DNA of 64,000 nucleotides from Welwitschia mirabilis (Eukaryota > Gnetophyta > Gnetopsida > Welwitschiales): assembly GCA_051453625.1 (NCBI GenBank), contig JBOZIK010000001.1:232832602-232896601 (forward strand), written 5' to 3'. The position numbers and the translations under genes are program-made. This document shows positions 24,045 through 36,838 of the stretch, in pieces (positions within the stretch are counted from its first letter, which is position 1; each line of letters starts with the position of its first letter). The notes below the pieces were generated by a model. That model worked only from the letters and a program-made list of their open reading frames with translations. It made no database searches and was not told where the DNA came from.

Positions 24045-24600
24045 TCATCTTTCTTTAAGTGGACGATGTTGTAGAAATAAAATAGGTTTAATCTTTTCTT
24101 CAACTCTCAAATCATCAACTAAATCTTCTTTAGCAGTGTTAAATACTCTTATTGTGAACTTCTTATTCCCTAAATAACATTTCATCATTCCTATTCTAGT
24201 ATCAATAGTGCAATGGGATATTGCATAAAAAGCTCTACATAGAAGTAATGGATAACCATTGTTATGTTTAAATTCAATCACAACCACATCTATAGGGTAG
24301 AATGATTCTTTTATTTGAATCACTAGATATTTTATTATGTCTAAAGATTTTTTTATTAATGTATTTGCTAACTCTAAGACAATGCTTATAGGCCCAATTA
24401 TACTTTATAGTCCAAGTGATTGACAAATGTGTAAGGGTATAATGTTGACACTTGTTCCTATATCAATCAAGACGTTCTTTATTCTTTTATTTTCTTCTAA
24501 AGTAATACTAACAGTTACTACCCCTTGATTTTTAAACTTTGAACATTGCTATAAGAGTAAGTTGCTTATCGATTAGGGTAGGAAGACTTTTCTAGATATA
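24045..24600 (-). pseudogene. Athila-type aspartic protease of B with intact active-site signature
   Basis: The minus strand shows NKRIKNVLIDIGTSVNI at about 24440-24490: D-I-G-T-S is the canonical retropepsin signature. Then, after a stop, comes a 92-codon open piece (24045-24323) with MIQIKESFYPIDVVVIEF, a LLLCRAF segment corresponding to the flap-side LLGRxF, and a tail KPILFLQHRPLKER shared with A and C. It is broken by stops, so no full enzyme is made. Confidence 0.75.
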
Positions 24601-24879
24601 GTTCATTTCTGTTTCCTCCTAATTAGATCTTTCCATAACTTAGAATATTTAGGATTCTCTTGCAAGAGTTTCTAAAATGGTAGATTTATACTCACATCTT
24701 ACATTAATACTTTAAGATGTTTATTAAATATAGGATTAGTGTCAATCTTTGAAGCCAAGGGGTAGCAGGTTTCTTACCTTTTTCTTAAGAAGAATTTTTA
24801 TTTTTATCCTTTAAAGGAGAAGGGAAAGAATTATTTTCTAAAATTTTAATATTTTTTTCTTCTTCATCATTATTACTAC

Positions 24880-26318
24880 TTTGAGATGTTGAAGCCTCAT
24901 GGGTAGGAGGTATTGTATCATTTTCACTTCTTATCATAATCTTATAATATTTCTTAACTTCATTAGGTTTTGTAGAGGTTTAATTGCAAGTGATCCTTTT
25001 GGTTTTTCATTAGCAAACATAGTTTGTTATAAAAAACTTATAAGATTTTTAATGGTGGAATTTGTTTTCTCTTAGGTTTTTAATAACTCATCAATGGAAT
25101 TTCTAAGTAAATAATTCTAATTTTATGAGTTGGATGTACTTGCTTGATTATTGGAGTTTTTTGATTAGAAATTTACATTCTAAATGGTTGGAAATTAGAA
25201 TGATTTTGCTTGAAAGTTTTTAAATTTATTTTTAAAATATTGGAAATTTGGTTGTCCATTTATCCTAGGTTGAAAATTGTTTTGATTTTGATACTGATTT
25301 TGATTTGAATACCTTTGATTAAAAGCATACACCTCTTTATAAATCTTTTTTTAATATGTTGACAATAAAGGATAATATTTCATCACATGTTAGTTATCTT
25401 CACATAAATCACAAGTTGAAACTACAACTATAGTCTTTTCTATTCTCACCTTAGCATCTAATATAATCTGAGTGTATTTCTTTAGAGTTGTAGTGAAATA
25501 CTTTATGAAATTAGTTGGTTATTTTTTAGTTTTTAAATTCCTCCTTCTCTTACTTAACCTTCTTAAGATCTTAAATGATTTGGCCTCCTGTATGATTTTC
25601 TTTAGATGAGTGTTTAGGCCAAGTTTGAGTCACTTCGACTAACTCTTCCAATACCCTTCATGCATTTTATAATGTAATATTCATTAAATTTTCTCCACAC
25701 AAAAAATATACAAGTTGATTTATTTGACTATTAAGTCCACTATGAAAATATTCTATTAATTCTTCTTAAGAAAAAACATCTACAGTCTTAGAACATAAAG
25801 CAATAAAAAATATCTCATAGGTGGAGGCATAATCTTCATTAGGCTATTGTTGAAAGTTATTTACTTCTTTTTTTCATTTTCTTATGGTAGTTCCACTCAT
25901 AAATCTCTTTATAAATGCTTCTTAAACTTGTTTCCATGTTTTTAAACTCTTATGTGAAATATTTCTCAACCATAGTCTAGCTTTTTCTTTTAAAGAGATG
26001 AGAAAAATTACCATATAAGTATGATCACTAATTCTTTTCTTAAAATTTTTGAAAGTAAGTACTAACTATTCAATTTTGGCAATATGTTATAAAGGATCTT
26101 CATTATTTTCTCCATTAAATATAGGGTAATCATTCAGATTTCTATGTTTGATATCATCAATAGGAGGTAAATCTTTGGATTTAATATTTCTTATTATCTA
26201 TAAGCTCTCTGAGGATGATATTATCATTAGGATTTATTGGCGTAGTAATAGTGCTTTCACTAACAATAAGGGGATTAGACAAAGTGACGTGATTTTGCTT
26301 TTGTGATGAACTAGACAT
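24880..26318 (-). pseudogene. gag: gag of B
   Basis: ATG at 26318 (MSSSSQK), collinear with gag of A and C. The knuckle remnant at about 25365-25410 reads CDLCEDN, then a stop, then HVMKYY. The fourth Cys is Tyr, as in A. Capsid landmarks are present but broken by many stops. Confidence 0.7.
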
Positions 26319-26914
26319 ATTGATAAAATGATTTTCTTCTAAATTATCTTCTAAAAAATTTTCTTTTACAAAATTAGATTCTGAAATAATAAATATAGAA
26401 ATTTATTATTATGTAATTTTTGAAATACTTTGCATATGTGGTATGTGTACTTAAGTTAAATTTGAAGTTGATCAAATTTTCTTAGATGTTTTCCTCAATG
26501 AACAACTGCTCTCTTTAATATTTCTCTTTCTTACTAGATTTTACCGTATCCCAGCATGCTCAGTTTTATGTTTTAGTGCACATCATCCATGTGGTTATTT
26601 AGATGATATTTCTAGATAATAGGACATACAAAAAAACCAAAAACAAAAAATGCAGAAAAACAGAAGCACAAAATAATAGAAACTAAAAACACTAAAATAG
26701 ACTGTCATTCTCTTGAATCATCTAGATGATAGACGGGATGATAGGAAAAATCCTAATTTTTATGAAAGTAAAAAAAAAAAATCAAAACACACAGGCCATC
26801 ATCACTGCACATTATCCAAATGATGAAGTGGATGACAAAGCATTTATTTTAGAATGCTAAATGAAAACTACAAAAAGAAAAACCTATACTACTATTGTTA
26901 AAAATATAGTACTA
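26319..26914 (-). other. 5' leader of B with two compound GTCATC motifs
   Basis: Copies at 26701-26745 (ACTGTCATTC .. CATCTAGATGATAG .. GGGATGATAGG) and 26796-26836. Collinear with the A leader (36840-37430). Confidence 0.65.
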
Positions 26915-27014
26915 NNNNNNNNNNNNNNNNNNNNNNNNNNNNNNNNNNNNNNNNNNNNNNNNNNNNNNNNNNNNNNNNNNNNNNNNNNNNNNNNNNNNNN
27001 NNNNNNNNNNNNNN
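26915..27014. other. assembly gap (100 N)
   Basis: By comparison with LTR1, about 600 bp of LTR2, its end and the primer site of B should be here, so the 100 N understate the true size. Confidence 0.8.
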
Positions 27015-27681
27015 AGTAGTAGCACTTCAATAAAGACTACATATCCCAACACCAAGGAAGATATCTCATTGAAACAACAATGGATGGACCTCTAGTCTTT
27101 CAATATACTATGATGATAATTTCTAGTGTAGATGAAGATAAAAGCAGAGTCAAAGGTGGAGGACGTATTCATTACAAAAAAAATTCTAAAATCAGAAAAA
27201 AAACTAACAGATGTGTGAATAATCCTAACAATAATGTAAGAATGTGTGAGATAAATGGATAGAATTTATTGAAGTTTGGTGAAGTGTTTATCTCAAGTAT
27301 TATCCTATTGGTCATCTAGGTATAATAATAGATGATGCCACCTCATATGAGTTCTACATTAGCTAACAGATAGATTTAGTCAACATCATTCTTAGCTTAA
27401 GTATTTTTATCACTCTACAGTCATTCAGATAATAAGATGGGTGATAAGCTATTCTAAAGTATTTCATGTGTCGCATTAGGCTCTTTGTTTGCAAGAATTT
27501 TTCTTTATTTAGAAAATATTATAAATTTCTTCAAATGTTGTAAAATGTAATGAAGATTGCATGTTTTTTTATCAGTTATCTAAGCTCTCCATTATTGTCA
27601 AAACTCATCATAAATGTGCCTAATGTCTTGTAAAACTAGTCAAAATACCCTATTAAATACATACAATTTAGTAGTACAACA
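27015..27681 (-). repeat. LTR2 (3' LTR of A, 5' LTR of B), partial
   Basis: Starts TGTTGT on the minus strand at 27681, right after the polypurine block. It matches LTR1 38117-38783. It carries two compound GTCATC motifs (27300-27339 and 27408-27449). Confidence 0.85.
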
Positions 27682-27711
27682 TAGCCCTCCACTTAGCCTT
27701 ATCAGTCCCTA
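27682..27711 (-). other. polypurine-containing block before LTR2
   Basis: Minus strand GGACTGATAAGGCTAAGTGG then AGGGCTA and the LTR. This is the best preserved of the three copies. Confidence 0.8.
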
Positions 27712-28520
27712 GTAAAATTAGGTAAACAATAATGATTATGAGTCAAATTATATAATAATAAGTGAACTAAGAAACTATGAAATAAACTTAGAAAGATTTT
27801 TAGGAATCTTAGAATGTAGGATAGAAAAGTCAAAAATATATAATTGAACATTTTACTTATATAGTACACTAGCCGAATTTCATCCTATTAGTCATTCAAA
27901 TGATGTAAGGGATGATAGGTAGAAAAAACGTTCTTGAAAAATAGACATTAAACATACTAATAATTAATATCCCTCTAATAAAATGTATAGTAGATAAGAG
28001 ATAATCATGGATAATTCAAATAGTTCTCATCATTAATTTTAAAAGTATGCATAAAAATCCAACAATAAAAACATGTACCATGATAATAGTCAAAAATAAG
28101 ATGTCTATATATATATGAGTTTTCTACAATAAATGAAGGATAAGATACAAAAATGAGAAGCCATTTTCCTCATCGAGTATTGAGGAATTCTTGCTAAACA
28201 ATAGGCTTTAATATAGGAGAAGAGGAAGAATTCTTAGAATTGGTAGGAAAACAATGGTACAATGATGTTATGCTAGTCCACATCATTTCATCTCCCTATA
28301 CCCATACTATCTTTAGAAGATCCACCATCAGAGTGTGATCTATTTGTAAGATGTGCTATCACATATTCATAAGCTATTCCTTAGTGTATTTCACTCTTCT
28401 CTTAACCATATAAATCCTCTACTCTAATGTAGATATGCCTTGGTATAAAATTGCTCTAATAGTCTCAGTGGTCTCTACTAGTAGGGTCTAAAACTACTCA
28501 ACTAAAGTACTAATTACAGT
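27712..28520 (-). other. 3' untranslated part of A
   Basis: Homologous to 12140-12948. One compound GTCATC motif at 27880-27920 (TTCATCCTATTAGTCATTCA.. GGGATGATAGG). No coding trace supported. Confidence 0.55.
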
Positions 28521-29420
28521 CTCTAAACCTAAGGTTTCTTTACCTCTTCTGGTACCTATATTCCTATGTTCTATAGGTAACAAATTAAATTCTATATGTG
28601 TATAAATCACTACTTGTTTATAGGCTCTAGTATACTAAAGTATCTAAACATAGCTGAGATGAGACATAGATATCTTAGAGTCTGAAGCTATCGTGCCTCT
28701 ACCATAAACCTAATCCTCCTCCATATAAATGTGAATAGGTCTGTTTGCTTAACCTACTTGAACATTATCAGTATTTGCAAGTGGACCACCATGGTATGAC
28801 TATTATGAAAAGATGGGTTGATGTTATAAACTAGTCCTCTATGCAAAATTCAATAGGTAGGAGTTAATTATATCACTAAAACACTCCACCTATCTAATGT
28901 TAAATCTGTTAATATATCTAATGTTACACTATGCATACAATATTCCTCCATCCCACTTGTTGAATGTATATGAACACTTCTAATACCATAGAGATTTGTC
29001 ATTGGTATAATATGATTTGGGAGATGGTAATATCATGCCCAGAATTTTGACTATAATCATATCCACTAGCTATCCACGAGCACTAAGGCAATGCTCTAAG
29101 AGCATGGTGTTATAGAATTCCCTGGTCTCAGATACATACTATGTTCCTATGCATCTAAAATCCCTAAGAGTTGTAAGTCTGTAAACATTTGATCTATCAC
29201 TAGCTCTAATCAAGTCATGAAATCCTTGAAGTGTCTCTCAACATGAATAGTATCTGTCTCAATAGTGAGATATCTAACATGTTGATGTGCGGGATGTATT
29301 GGCTCTACATGCTCAACCTTTAATGATGTTAGTGGGCATGCCTCCTATTCAATAGCTTCAACCTCAGCTTCAACCTATCTAGTTCTACATGTGCATGGCC
29401 TACGGAGGCATAAATTCATA
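28521..29420 (-). pseudogene. extra ORF downstream of pol in A
   Basis: Collinear with the better preserved B copy (12950-13760) but with more stops. Shared positions include the region around 28740-28960. The identity as the Athila-type third ORF rests on the B copy and on position after integrase and before the polypurine block. Confidence 0.5.
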
Positions 29421-30959
29421 ATATGTCATGTGAGATTTAATGGATATAGCTAAAATATATCATTTGAATGTTTGAAATGGCACAAAAATTAGTTTAAAAA
29501 TGTGTATTACCTAGTCATGTAAAAAAAGGTGAACAAGATAAAAAGTTGAAAATTGTATTTTAGGGGGTATCTACATAAGGTGAAAAATAAAGGTGCTCAA
29601 ATGAAAAATCTAATCCAATAAAAACATAGAGCACATAGTTTTGATCAATTTACCTTAAAGGACTAGTATATTTTAACTTATGGTTTATGTAAAAATAAGT
29701 TTTAAATTTAAAAATCTAATTTTATCTTGTAAAATACACAATTCATTATAACTTTTAAAATATGTGGTGAAACTAAAATTCATAAGTTGTTAATTAAATA
29801 GCTCAAAAAACTAAATAACATATGTGAATACTACACATTGAAAGGCTAAGAAATGGAGAAACAATTGAAAAAATAAAGGAAAGAGAAACATACCTCATTT
29901 TTAAAAACTCATTAAAATCTTCAAATCTAGTGGACTAATTTAGTCAAGACAAGTTCTAGCATGTTAACAGGGACCATGGACACTATTTTCTCTCAAGAGA
30001 AAGGGTGAAAATAATAGAGAATGAAAGAAAAATGAGAAAAAAAAAAATTGATACCATCGTTTTATTACACTTTTATCCGGTCATGTCATTTAGAAGAGAG
30101 CTCTAGGATGACTATTAGAAAAAATCTTAATGTCATTTCCTTTATCGTCTAGGTGAATACATGGATGATGGGACTTTGAAAATGTTCTCAATAATGAAAA
30201 TCTTAACCAACCAACTTAGGCTCAAATATCAGTGTGAACATATTAAAATGTATCAGAAAGTATTGAAAAAGAGGGAATGATGAAGAGTTATGATAAATTA
30301 GGAAGATGAGAAAAATGCAAAATAATTGAAAAATAAGATAATTAAACATACTAAGTAGGATGAAATCTATCAAATAAAAGTTTAACAAATGTGTCTAAAT
30401 TGATAAATAATCCTAAAAATATGTAGAACTCCAAAACATTCAAAGGAAATTCATAAAAATCATGAATAATAAGTTAAGTTTATCTAATTAAAATGCTAAA
30501 TGAAAATCAACTATTATTAAAAGAGATGACATGAAGAATAACAAAAAACCTACTGAATGATAAGATTCGAGGCGAGGATGAGAAAGTATGAAAAAGGCTT
30601 TAAAATAATGAACTAAAGAATCAAAGAAAAAGTAGAATGAAAATAGATACAAGGAACATGAAAAAGATAGCTTACCTACCCTAAATTTTAACCTAGCAAA
30701 CTCCCTTGAAAGACACCATAAAGTCACAAGAGTAAAAATGCATGATAAAATGTATTGACTCTCTAAATTTTTACTCAAAAGGTAGTGGTTATAATGAGAC
30801 CAAATATTAAATGCATAGAATAATAAATGATAAGATCAAAGGCTTCTTAAAAGTGAACTCATCCATTCACACCCTAAAACACACTTGAATCCTCAAAAGT
30901 GAAGTGATTAAGTGAGAATACTAGGGAACTAGGAAATAAATAATGCTTTTGATGATATC
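29421..30959 (-). other. intervening 3' region of A
   Basis: AT-rich, homologous to 13761-15480. Two compound GTCATC motifs (30077-30112 and 30131-30171). Short open pieces here look like chance frames of T-rich DNA. Confidence 0.5.
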
Positions 30960-31110
30960 AAAAACACCATTGATCTCATATTATCAAAGATTTATTACTA
31001 TTTTTCATGATGAGGGGAGTGCAACTATAGTCAGAAAAGTAAGGACCCACAAAGCATGGCCAACTAATCCCCTAGTGGAGTTTCAGTAGCCATCAACATT
31101 ACTAAGGATT
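30960..31110 (-). pseudogene. conserved peptide block after integrase, A copy
   Basis: The minus strand frame reads WPCFVGPYFSDYSCTPLIM at about 31010-31068. Nucleotide similarity to D (55535-55760) continues past the motif: ATGAGAT.A.TG.T, then GATATC. See the B and D copies. Confidence 0.6.
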
Positions 31111-31559
31111 ACTTTTAAAAAAAAATTCCTCAATCTAGTGGGACATAATAACAATCATTTTTATTTTTTTAGTATAAATACAATAGGTAATAGTCATTAT
31201 TTTCTATTTTTTTTGTTAAAATAATTCCCATATGATCACACACTAAAAAAGATAAAAGTAAATAAGTGAGATGAAAGCCAGGAAAAAATACACCTAAGTA
31301 ATCATAGATCTCACACCATTTGAAAAAAAAAAAGCAAAAGAACTAAGGCATCTTCCTTCAAAGTGAAATTCATGACATGGAAATGTCTTAAGATTGAATG
31401 AATCCAATCTTATTGGTATAAAATGCCTAAGTATTAATACTATCATAAAAACTTTATAAAGCAAACACATAAGTCAAGTTTTAAAAATGATCAAGTAACA
31501 CCATAAAATATATCAAAGAAATAAGCTAAAAGAGAACTCAGAAAATGATAGGGAGGAAG

Positions 31560-32640
31560 TCCTCATGATTGAGAAAATCACCAAAACAATTTCTTCTATT
31601 ATGTTTAAGATTGTATCAAAATATTTGTTTGTTTATTTTCAACCTTTGTTCATTAACTTTGTAAATCTTCTTAGATTCTAAGTCAGAAATCTCAATAGAG
31701 ATATTAGAATGTACTTTTACTATAATATAAGGACCTAATCATTTAGAAGTCAACTTGTTATTAGAAAATGTACTCTAGTATTATATATGAGGATAAGTTA
31801 ACTAGGTTCAAACTTTTTATGAAGCAACTTCCTATCATGTTTGAACTTGGCTTGGGTTATATGAATTAATTAATAATGTATAGAACAAGTATGTTTTTAA
31901 TTTAGGTAATTAAGTTAGGATAATCTATGTTTAAGATTCTTATGAAGATCTACAAGATTAAGTGAATGATAAGAATGATAATAATTATAACACAAATTAA
32001 CAGATAAAACACAAACTTTTCCATATACAAGTCCATAGAGTGAAAACAAAGAGAATTATATCAAGTAGTATGGTAAGATCAAAGAACATTATTAAGCTTA
32101 AAAGATTAAGATTTCTTATTAATAGAGATAAGTTTTTAAATAATCTTTTTTAATTTCTCTATTTGCATTTTTAGCTTAATCATTGATTTGTGAATGATAA
32201 GCATAAGCTACTCTATGTTCTATTCCAATGAATAAAAGAATTTTTCTAAAAAGTTGATTAATAAAATGATTTTCTTTATCAATAATAATGATTGTAAGAA
32301 AACTAAAACATTAAAAATATGAGTTCTAAGAAAAGTACAAATAGTTTAGGCATCATTTATAAAAGTAGGAATAGCATTAAACCATTTAGTAACATAATCA
32401 ACAATAATTAAAATATATCTTTTATCATTAGAAGGTGATCTCATAGGATCTATAAAATCAATTTACCAATAATCACATTCAAGAATAGGTTTAAGGGGTA
32501 ATTCTTGAGAATAAATAAGATTACTATAACATGGAGAAGCATTACACCTTCTAGCAAAATCAAAGAAATCCTAGAAAAGACTAGACCAATAAAAATTAGA
32601 GTGAAAGATTTCTATAGCTATTTTCTATCTACTAAAATGA
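31560..32640 (-). pseudogene. pol: integrase of A
   Basis: Minus strand landmarks of a Ty3 integrase of Athila type: RCNASPCYSN at the zinc-finger end, ELPLKPILECDYW, then IDFIDPMRSPSNDKRYILII (about 32410-32470), which contains the first catalytic Asp. VDYVTKWFNAIP follows at about 32375-32400. The second Asp region and the Glu region are too broken to call. It would insert element cDNA in the genome. Many stops and frameshifts; non-functional. Confidence 0.75.
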
Positions 32641-32649
32641 CCTTTAAAA

Positions 32650-33370
32650 TACCACCATGATAAAGATAAAGGATGTCAAAGTTTTCTCATTCAAGCATAT
32701 ATTTTCACATGATTTGATCTTTATACATATGGTACAGATGTTACTCTATTAATTCATAAACACCTATTTAATGGAAAAAGGATTTTCTTTAATTATAAGT
32801 CCTATGTTATGATGTTTTCATGGTAATAAGATAAGTCACAAGCTTATCATACCAAGGAGGAGAATGGGCAGAAGATATAACAAAAAGTTGCTCATTCAAA
32901 AAAGAACCATTAATTATAATATCATCAAGAGAGAAAGAAAGACATGATAAATAATCTGCTATATTATTATGCTTTTCTACTTTATCAATGATGGTCAAAT
33001 TAAATTCTTATATGAGGAGGATCCATCTAATAAGTCTCACACTAAAATATTTCTTATTCATGAGGTATTTAGTCATTACATGGTTGGTATGAACATTTGT
33101 ATGCAAGCCTAAAAGACAATATTTAAGTGTATCAATGCAAAAGATAATCACTAATATTTCTTTTTGTATAATAATATAATTTATTTGAGCTTTAAATAAA
33201 GTTTTTCTATGATGAGATATAACCTTAAAATGATTTTCATAGTTTTATCTAAGCATCCCATGCACGATAATGTTATTAGCATAACACATTAACTCAAAAT
33301 CTTTATTCAAAATGAGTTTTGTTACAATAGGTGTGAAAGATATTTTATCTTTAAGTATGCTAAAAGTAAG
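32650..33370 (-). pseudogene. pol: RNase H region of A
   Basis: Lies between RT and integrase, where RNase H belongs. A 63-codon open piece (32807-32998) with KVEKHNNIADYLSCLS matches the typical RNase H to integrase linker (Ty3: 'N..AD.LSRL'). Upstream pieces include a VNVHTNHVMTKYL-like segment. Broken. Confidence 0.65.
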
Positions 33371-33379
33371 CTGACAAAA

Positions 33380-34220
33380 TCATTCTAATCAAATTTAGTT
33401 TCTTTTTAAACTAATGAGTAAAGGGGTTTAGAAATTTTAGCATAATCTTGAATGAAACAATGATAAAAATCACAATGACCAAGGAAGAATCAAACTTGTT
33501 TTATATTTCTTGAAGGGATTCGGATTTTAATGATACTAAGATTTTTAGAGTCCATCCTAATTCCTTTATTAAAAATGTGGTAACCTAAAATAATTCCATT
33601 ATCAACTAAAAAGAAAATTATCTTCCAACTTAAATTTAGGCCACTAGTAATGCATCTATCAATGACCTTCTCTAAACGTTTTAAGATATTTTCAAATTTT
33701 TCATCATGGATTGAGAAGTCATCCATAAAAATTCCCATTAAATGCTCTAATATCTCAGGAAAAATACCTCTCATTACACATTGAAAAGTACTAGAAGAAT
33801 TGTAAGGTTCAAAAGGCATAAATCTAAAAGCAAAAGTTCTAAAAGATGAAGTAAAAGTAGTTTTAGCCTAATTATTTCTAGCAATACAAACCTAATTATA
33901 ACTATTATACCCATCAAGAAAGCAACAAAAATCATGTCGTTAGATTATATCAAGTATTTGATCAAGGAAAGGTAAAATATGATGATCTTTCTTGGTTACT
34001 TCATTTAATTTTCTAAAATTAATACACATTCTTTACTTTACATCTTTTTTAGGCATTAATATCAGAGGGTTAATACAATCACTATCAGCTATAGCATAAA
34101 TAATTCTAGCATCCATTAATTTAATGATTTTATCTTATATGACTTATTTAAGAGCTAGATTAAGTCTCTATTAGGGTTGCGTAACAGGTTTTGCATTACC
34201 ATTAAGTTAGATTTTATGTT
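33380..34220 (-). pseudogene. pol: reverse transcriptase of A
   Basis: Best piece 33490-33819 (109 codons): PFEPYNSSSTFQCVMRGIF, then the catalytic IFMDDFSI (33712-33732, both Asp kept), then LNLSWKIIFF and GIILGYHIFNKGI. FMDDF instead of FIDDI is typical of the Athila lineage. The N-terminal RT part (33950-34200) is recognisable, with stops. It would copy element RNA into DNA. The open piece is too short to be active. Confidence 0.85.
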
Positions 34221-34559
34221 GAACAATTGAGGTAGGAATGGTTGTTAAATTTTTGTGGGACTAAGAAAATGCATTTAGCTTAGATTGCAAAACTAATATT
34301 AAGCTCAATTCTTATTGAGGGAAAAGATATATTTTGATCATCATAGAAAAAATATTTTTATTCACTAGGTAAAGGTTTTAGATTCAGATTCAGATTTAAA
34401 TTTTTATTTTTATTAAATTTTCATAAAAATTCACTATCATCTCAGACTGTCATCTGGACTGTAATAGTGAATGACCATAGTCAAAAAAAAAAAAAATTAG
34501 TTTTTCTCAGATCTTGGACTTCTACACAATTGACAGATTTAGTTTTTTCACTCTTCTAA

Positions 34560-35120
34560 TCAAAATAATTAGTTTCTAAATGGTCAAATCAAATTGGTCA
34601 TCATCAAAAGCTTTCAAGTTGTCTACTTTAAGTTGATCATGAAACAAAGTTGACTTATGTAGCATTGACCTTCTTTCTTCAAGTGAACGATGTTGTAGAA
34701 ATAAAATTGGTTTAATTTCTTCTTCAAAATTCAAATCATCACCTAAATATTTTTCAATATCATCAAACACACTTATTATTAACTTCTTATTTCCTAACTA
34801 ATATTCCATCATTTCTATTTTAGTATTTATAATATAGTAGGCTATAAGCCTAAATATTTCTTAACTAATGTATCTAATAATTCTGAGATGATCCTTATAG
34901 GATTAATTCTACTTTTCAATCCTAGTTATTGATAAATGTGTAAATGCATAATGTTGACACTTTATCCTATATCAATTAAGGCTTTCTTTATTCTTTTATT
35001 TCCTTCCAAAATAACATTAATATTTGCTACCCTTGAATCCTTAAACTTTAAACATTTTTATAAGACTAAGTTATTTATGAATTGGTCTAGGAATACTTTA
35101 CTAGGTATGGTTTGTTTCTA
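34560..35120 (-). pseudogene. Athila-type aspartic protease of A
   Basis: Minus strand GNKRIKKALIDIG, then a stop, then SVNIM at about 34950-35010, so the catalytic D-I-G is kept but the next codon is TAA. The 64-codon piece 34576-34770 carries the shared tail KPILFLQHRSLEER. The LLGRxF region is partly deleted near 34800-34860. Confidence 0.7.
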
Positions 35121-35559
35121 TTTCCTCTTAATCATATCTTTTCATAGCTTAGAATATTTAGGATTCTCTTTTAAAATTTTTTAATGTGATAAATTTATGA
35201 TCACATTTTGTATTAAGTCTTTAAGATGTTCATCAAATGTAGGATTAGTATTCAATCTATCAAGTCAAGGAATAGTAGGTTTTCTACCTTTTCTTGAGAA
35301 GAATTTCTCATTTTATTATTTAAAGGAAAAGGGAAATAATGATTTTCTAAAATTTTTATATCCTTTTCTTCTCTCATTTTTATTACTTTAAGATGCTAAA
35401 GCCTCTTGGGTAGGAGGTGTTATCTTATCTTCACTTCTTATCATAACTTTACAATCTTTCTTAACTTCATTTGAGTTTAGTAGAGGTTGTATTGCAAGTG
35501 ATACTTGTGGTTGTTTTATTAAGAAGCATAGTTTGTTATAAAATACTTATAAGATTTTT

Positions 35560-36838
35560 AATGTTAGAATTTATTTCCTCTTAGGTATTTCTCGATTTAT
35601 CACTGGAATTCCTAAGTGAATCACTTTGATTTTTTGAGTTGGATATCTTACTTAATTATTAGAGTTATTTGATTGGAAATTTACATTCTCAAATCTTTTT
35701 TGAAATGGTTGGAAATTAGGATGAGTTTCTTGAAAATTTTTAAAATTTGATTGTCTATTCATCCTAGGTTAAAAATTGTTTTGATTTTGGTTTTGACTTT
35801 GGTTTTAATTTTGATTTTGATTTTCAAAGTTTAAAGACCTTTAATTAAAAGAACACATTTCTTCATAAATATTTTCTTTATATGTTAGTAATAAAGTATA
35901 ATATTTTGTCACATGGTAGTTATCTTTGCATAAATCACAATTTGAACTACAACCACATTCTTTTATATTGCCACCTTTGAATCTAAAATAATTTGACTAT
36001 ATTTCTCTAAAGTTAAGGTAAAATCCTTAATAACATTAGTTAGTTCTTTTTTAGATTTTACTTCCTCCTTCTCTAACTTAACCTCTTTAAGATCTTTAAT
36101 GATTTAACCTACTATATGACTTTCTCTAGATAAGGGTTTACGCTAAGTTTGACTCACTTCAACTAACTCTTTTAACACACTTCAAGCATTTTATAATATA
36201 GGGTTAATTAAATTTATTTACATGAAAAATCATGAAATTTCTATTAAGTCCACTATAAAAGTAGTCTACTATTTCTTCTTGAGAAAAAGCATCTATGACG
36301 TTTGAATGTAAAGCAATGAAAAATATCTCATAGGTGGAGGTATAATCTTTATTAGGCTACTGTTAAAAGTTATTTACTTCTTTCTTTCATTTTCTTATGA
36401 TTTTTTAACTCATGAATCTCTTTATAAAAGCTTCTTGGACTTTACTCCAAGTTTTTAGACTCTTATGGGGAATAGTGCTCAACCAAAGTTTAGCTTTTTC
36501 TTTTAAGTAATCAGAAAAATTACCATATAATTTTGATCACTTATTTGTTTTTTTACCATTTTCAAAAGTAAGTACTAATTATTCAATGTCGACAATATTT
36601 ATAAAGGATTTTCATTATTTTCACTATAAAAAATGGGGTAAGCATTTAAATTCCTAAGTTCAACATTATTACCAAGAGGTAAATTAAAAGGGATTTGAAT
36701 TTTACATTTTTAATTAACTATAAGCTCTCTAAGGATGATATTGGCATTAGGATTTATAGGCATAATCATAAGGATTCCAATAATAATAGGCAGATTAGAT
36801 GAAGCAACCTATTTTTACTTTTGCGATGAACTAGACAT
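35560..36838 (-). pseudogene. gag: gag of A
   Basis: ATG at 36838 (MSSSSQK). Landmarks in order: ILRELIVN, IPFNLPLGNNVELRNLNAY, ENNENPL, YMVIFLITYLKEKAKLWL, TIPHKSLKTWSKVQEAFIKR and YFYSGLN. The knuckle at 35898-35942 reads CDLCKDNYHVTKYY, so the fourth ligand Cys is Tyr (TGT to TAT). Numerous stops. Confidence 0.8.

Larger units (their letters stand above)
20767..26914 (-). mobile_element. element B, 5' part (leader, gag, protease, RT, part of integrase)
   Basis: Homologous end to end with 31330-37430 of A in the same orientation. The order on the minus strand is leader, gag, protease, RT, RNase H, integrase. Two N runs (21627-22386 and 23160-23273) remove the integrase core and the RT catalytic centre. 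Its primer site and LTR end are hidden in the gap at 26915-27014. Confidence 0.8.

Noticed and set aside
30203-30778. Hydrophobic minus-strand frames that look like membrane proteins
   Set aside because: Phe/Leu/Ser richness follows from A-rich DNA read on the other strand; the homologous region of B does not keep the frames.
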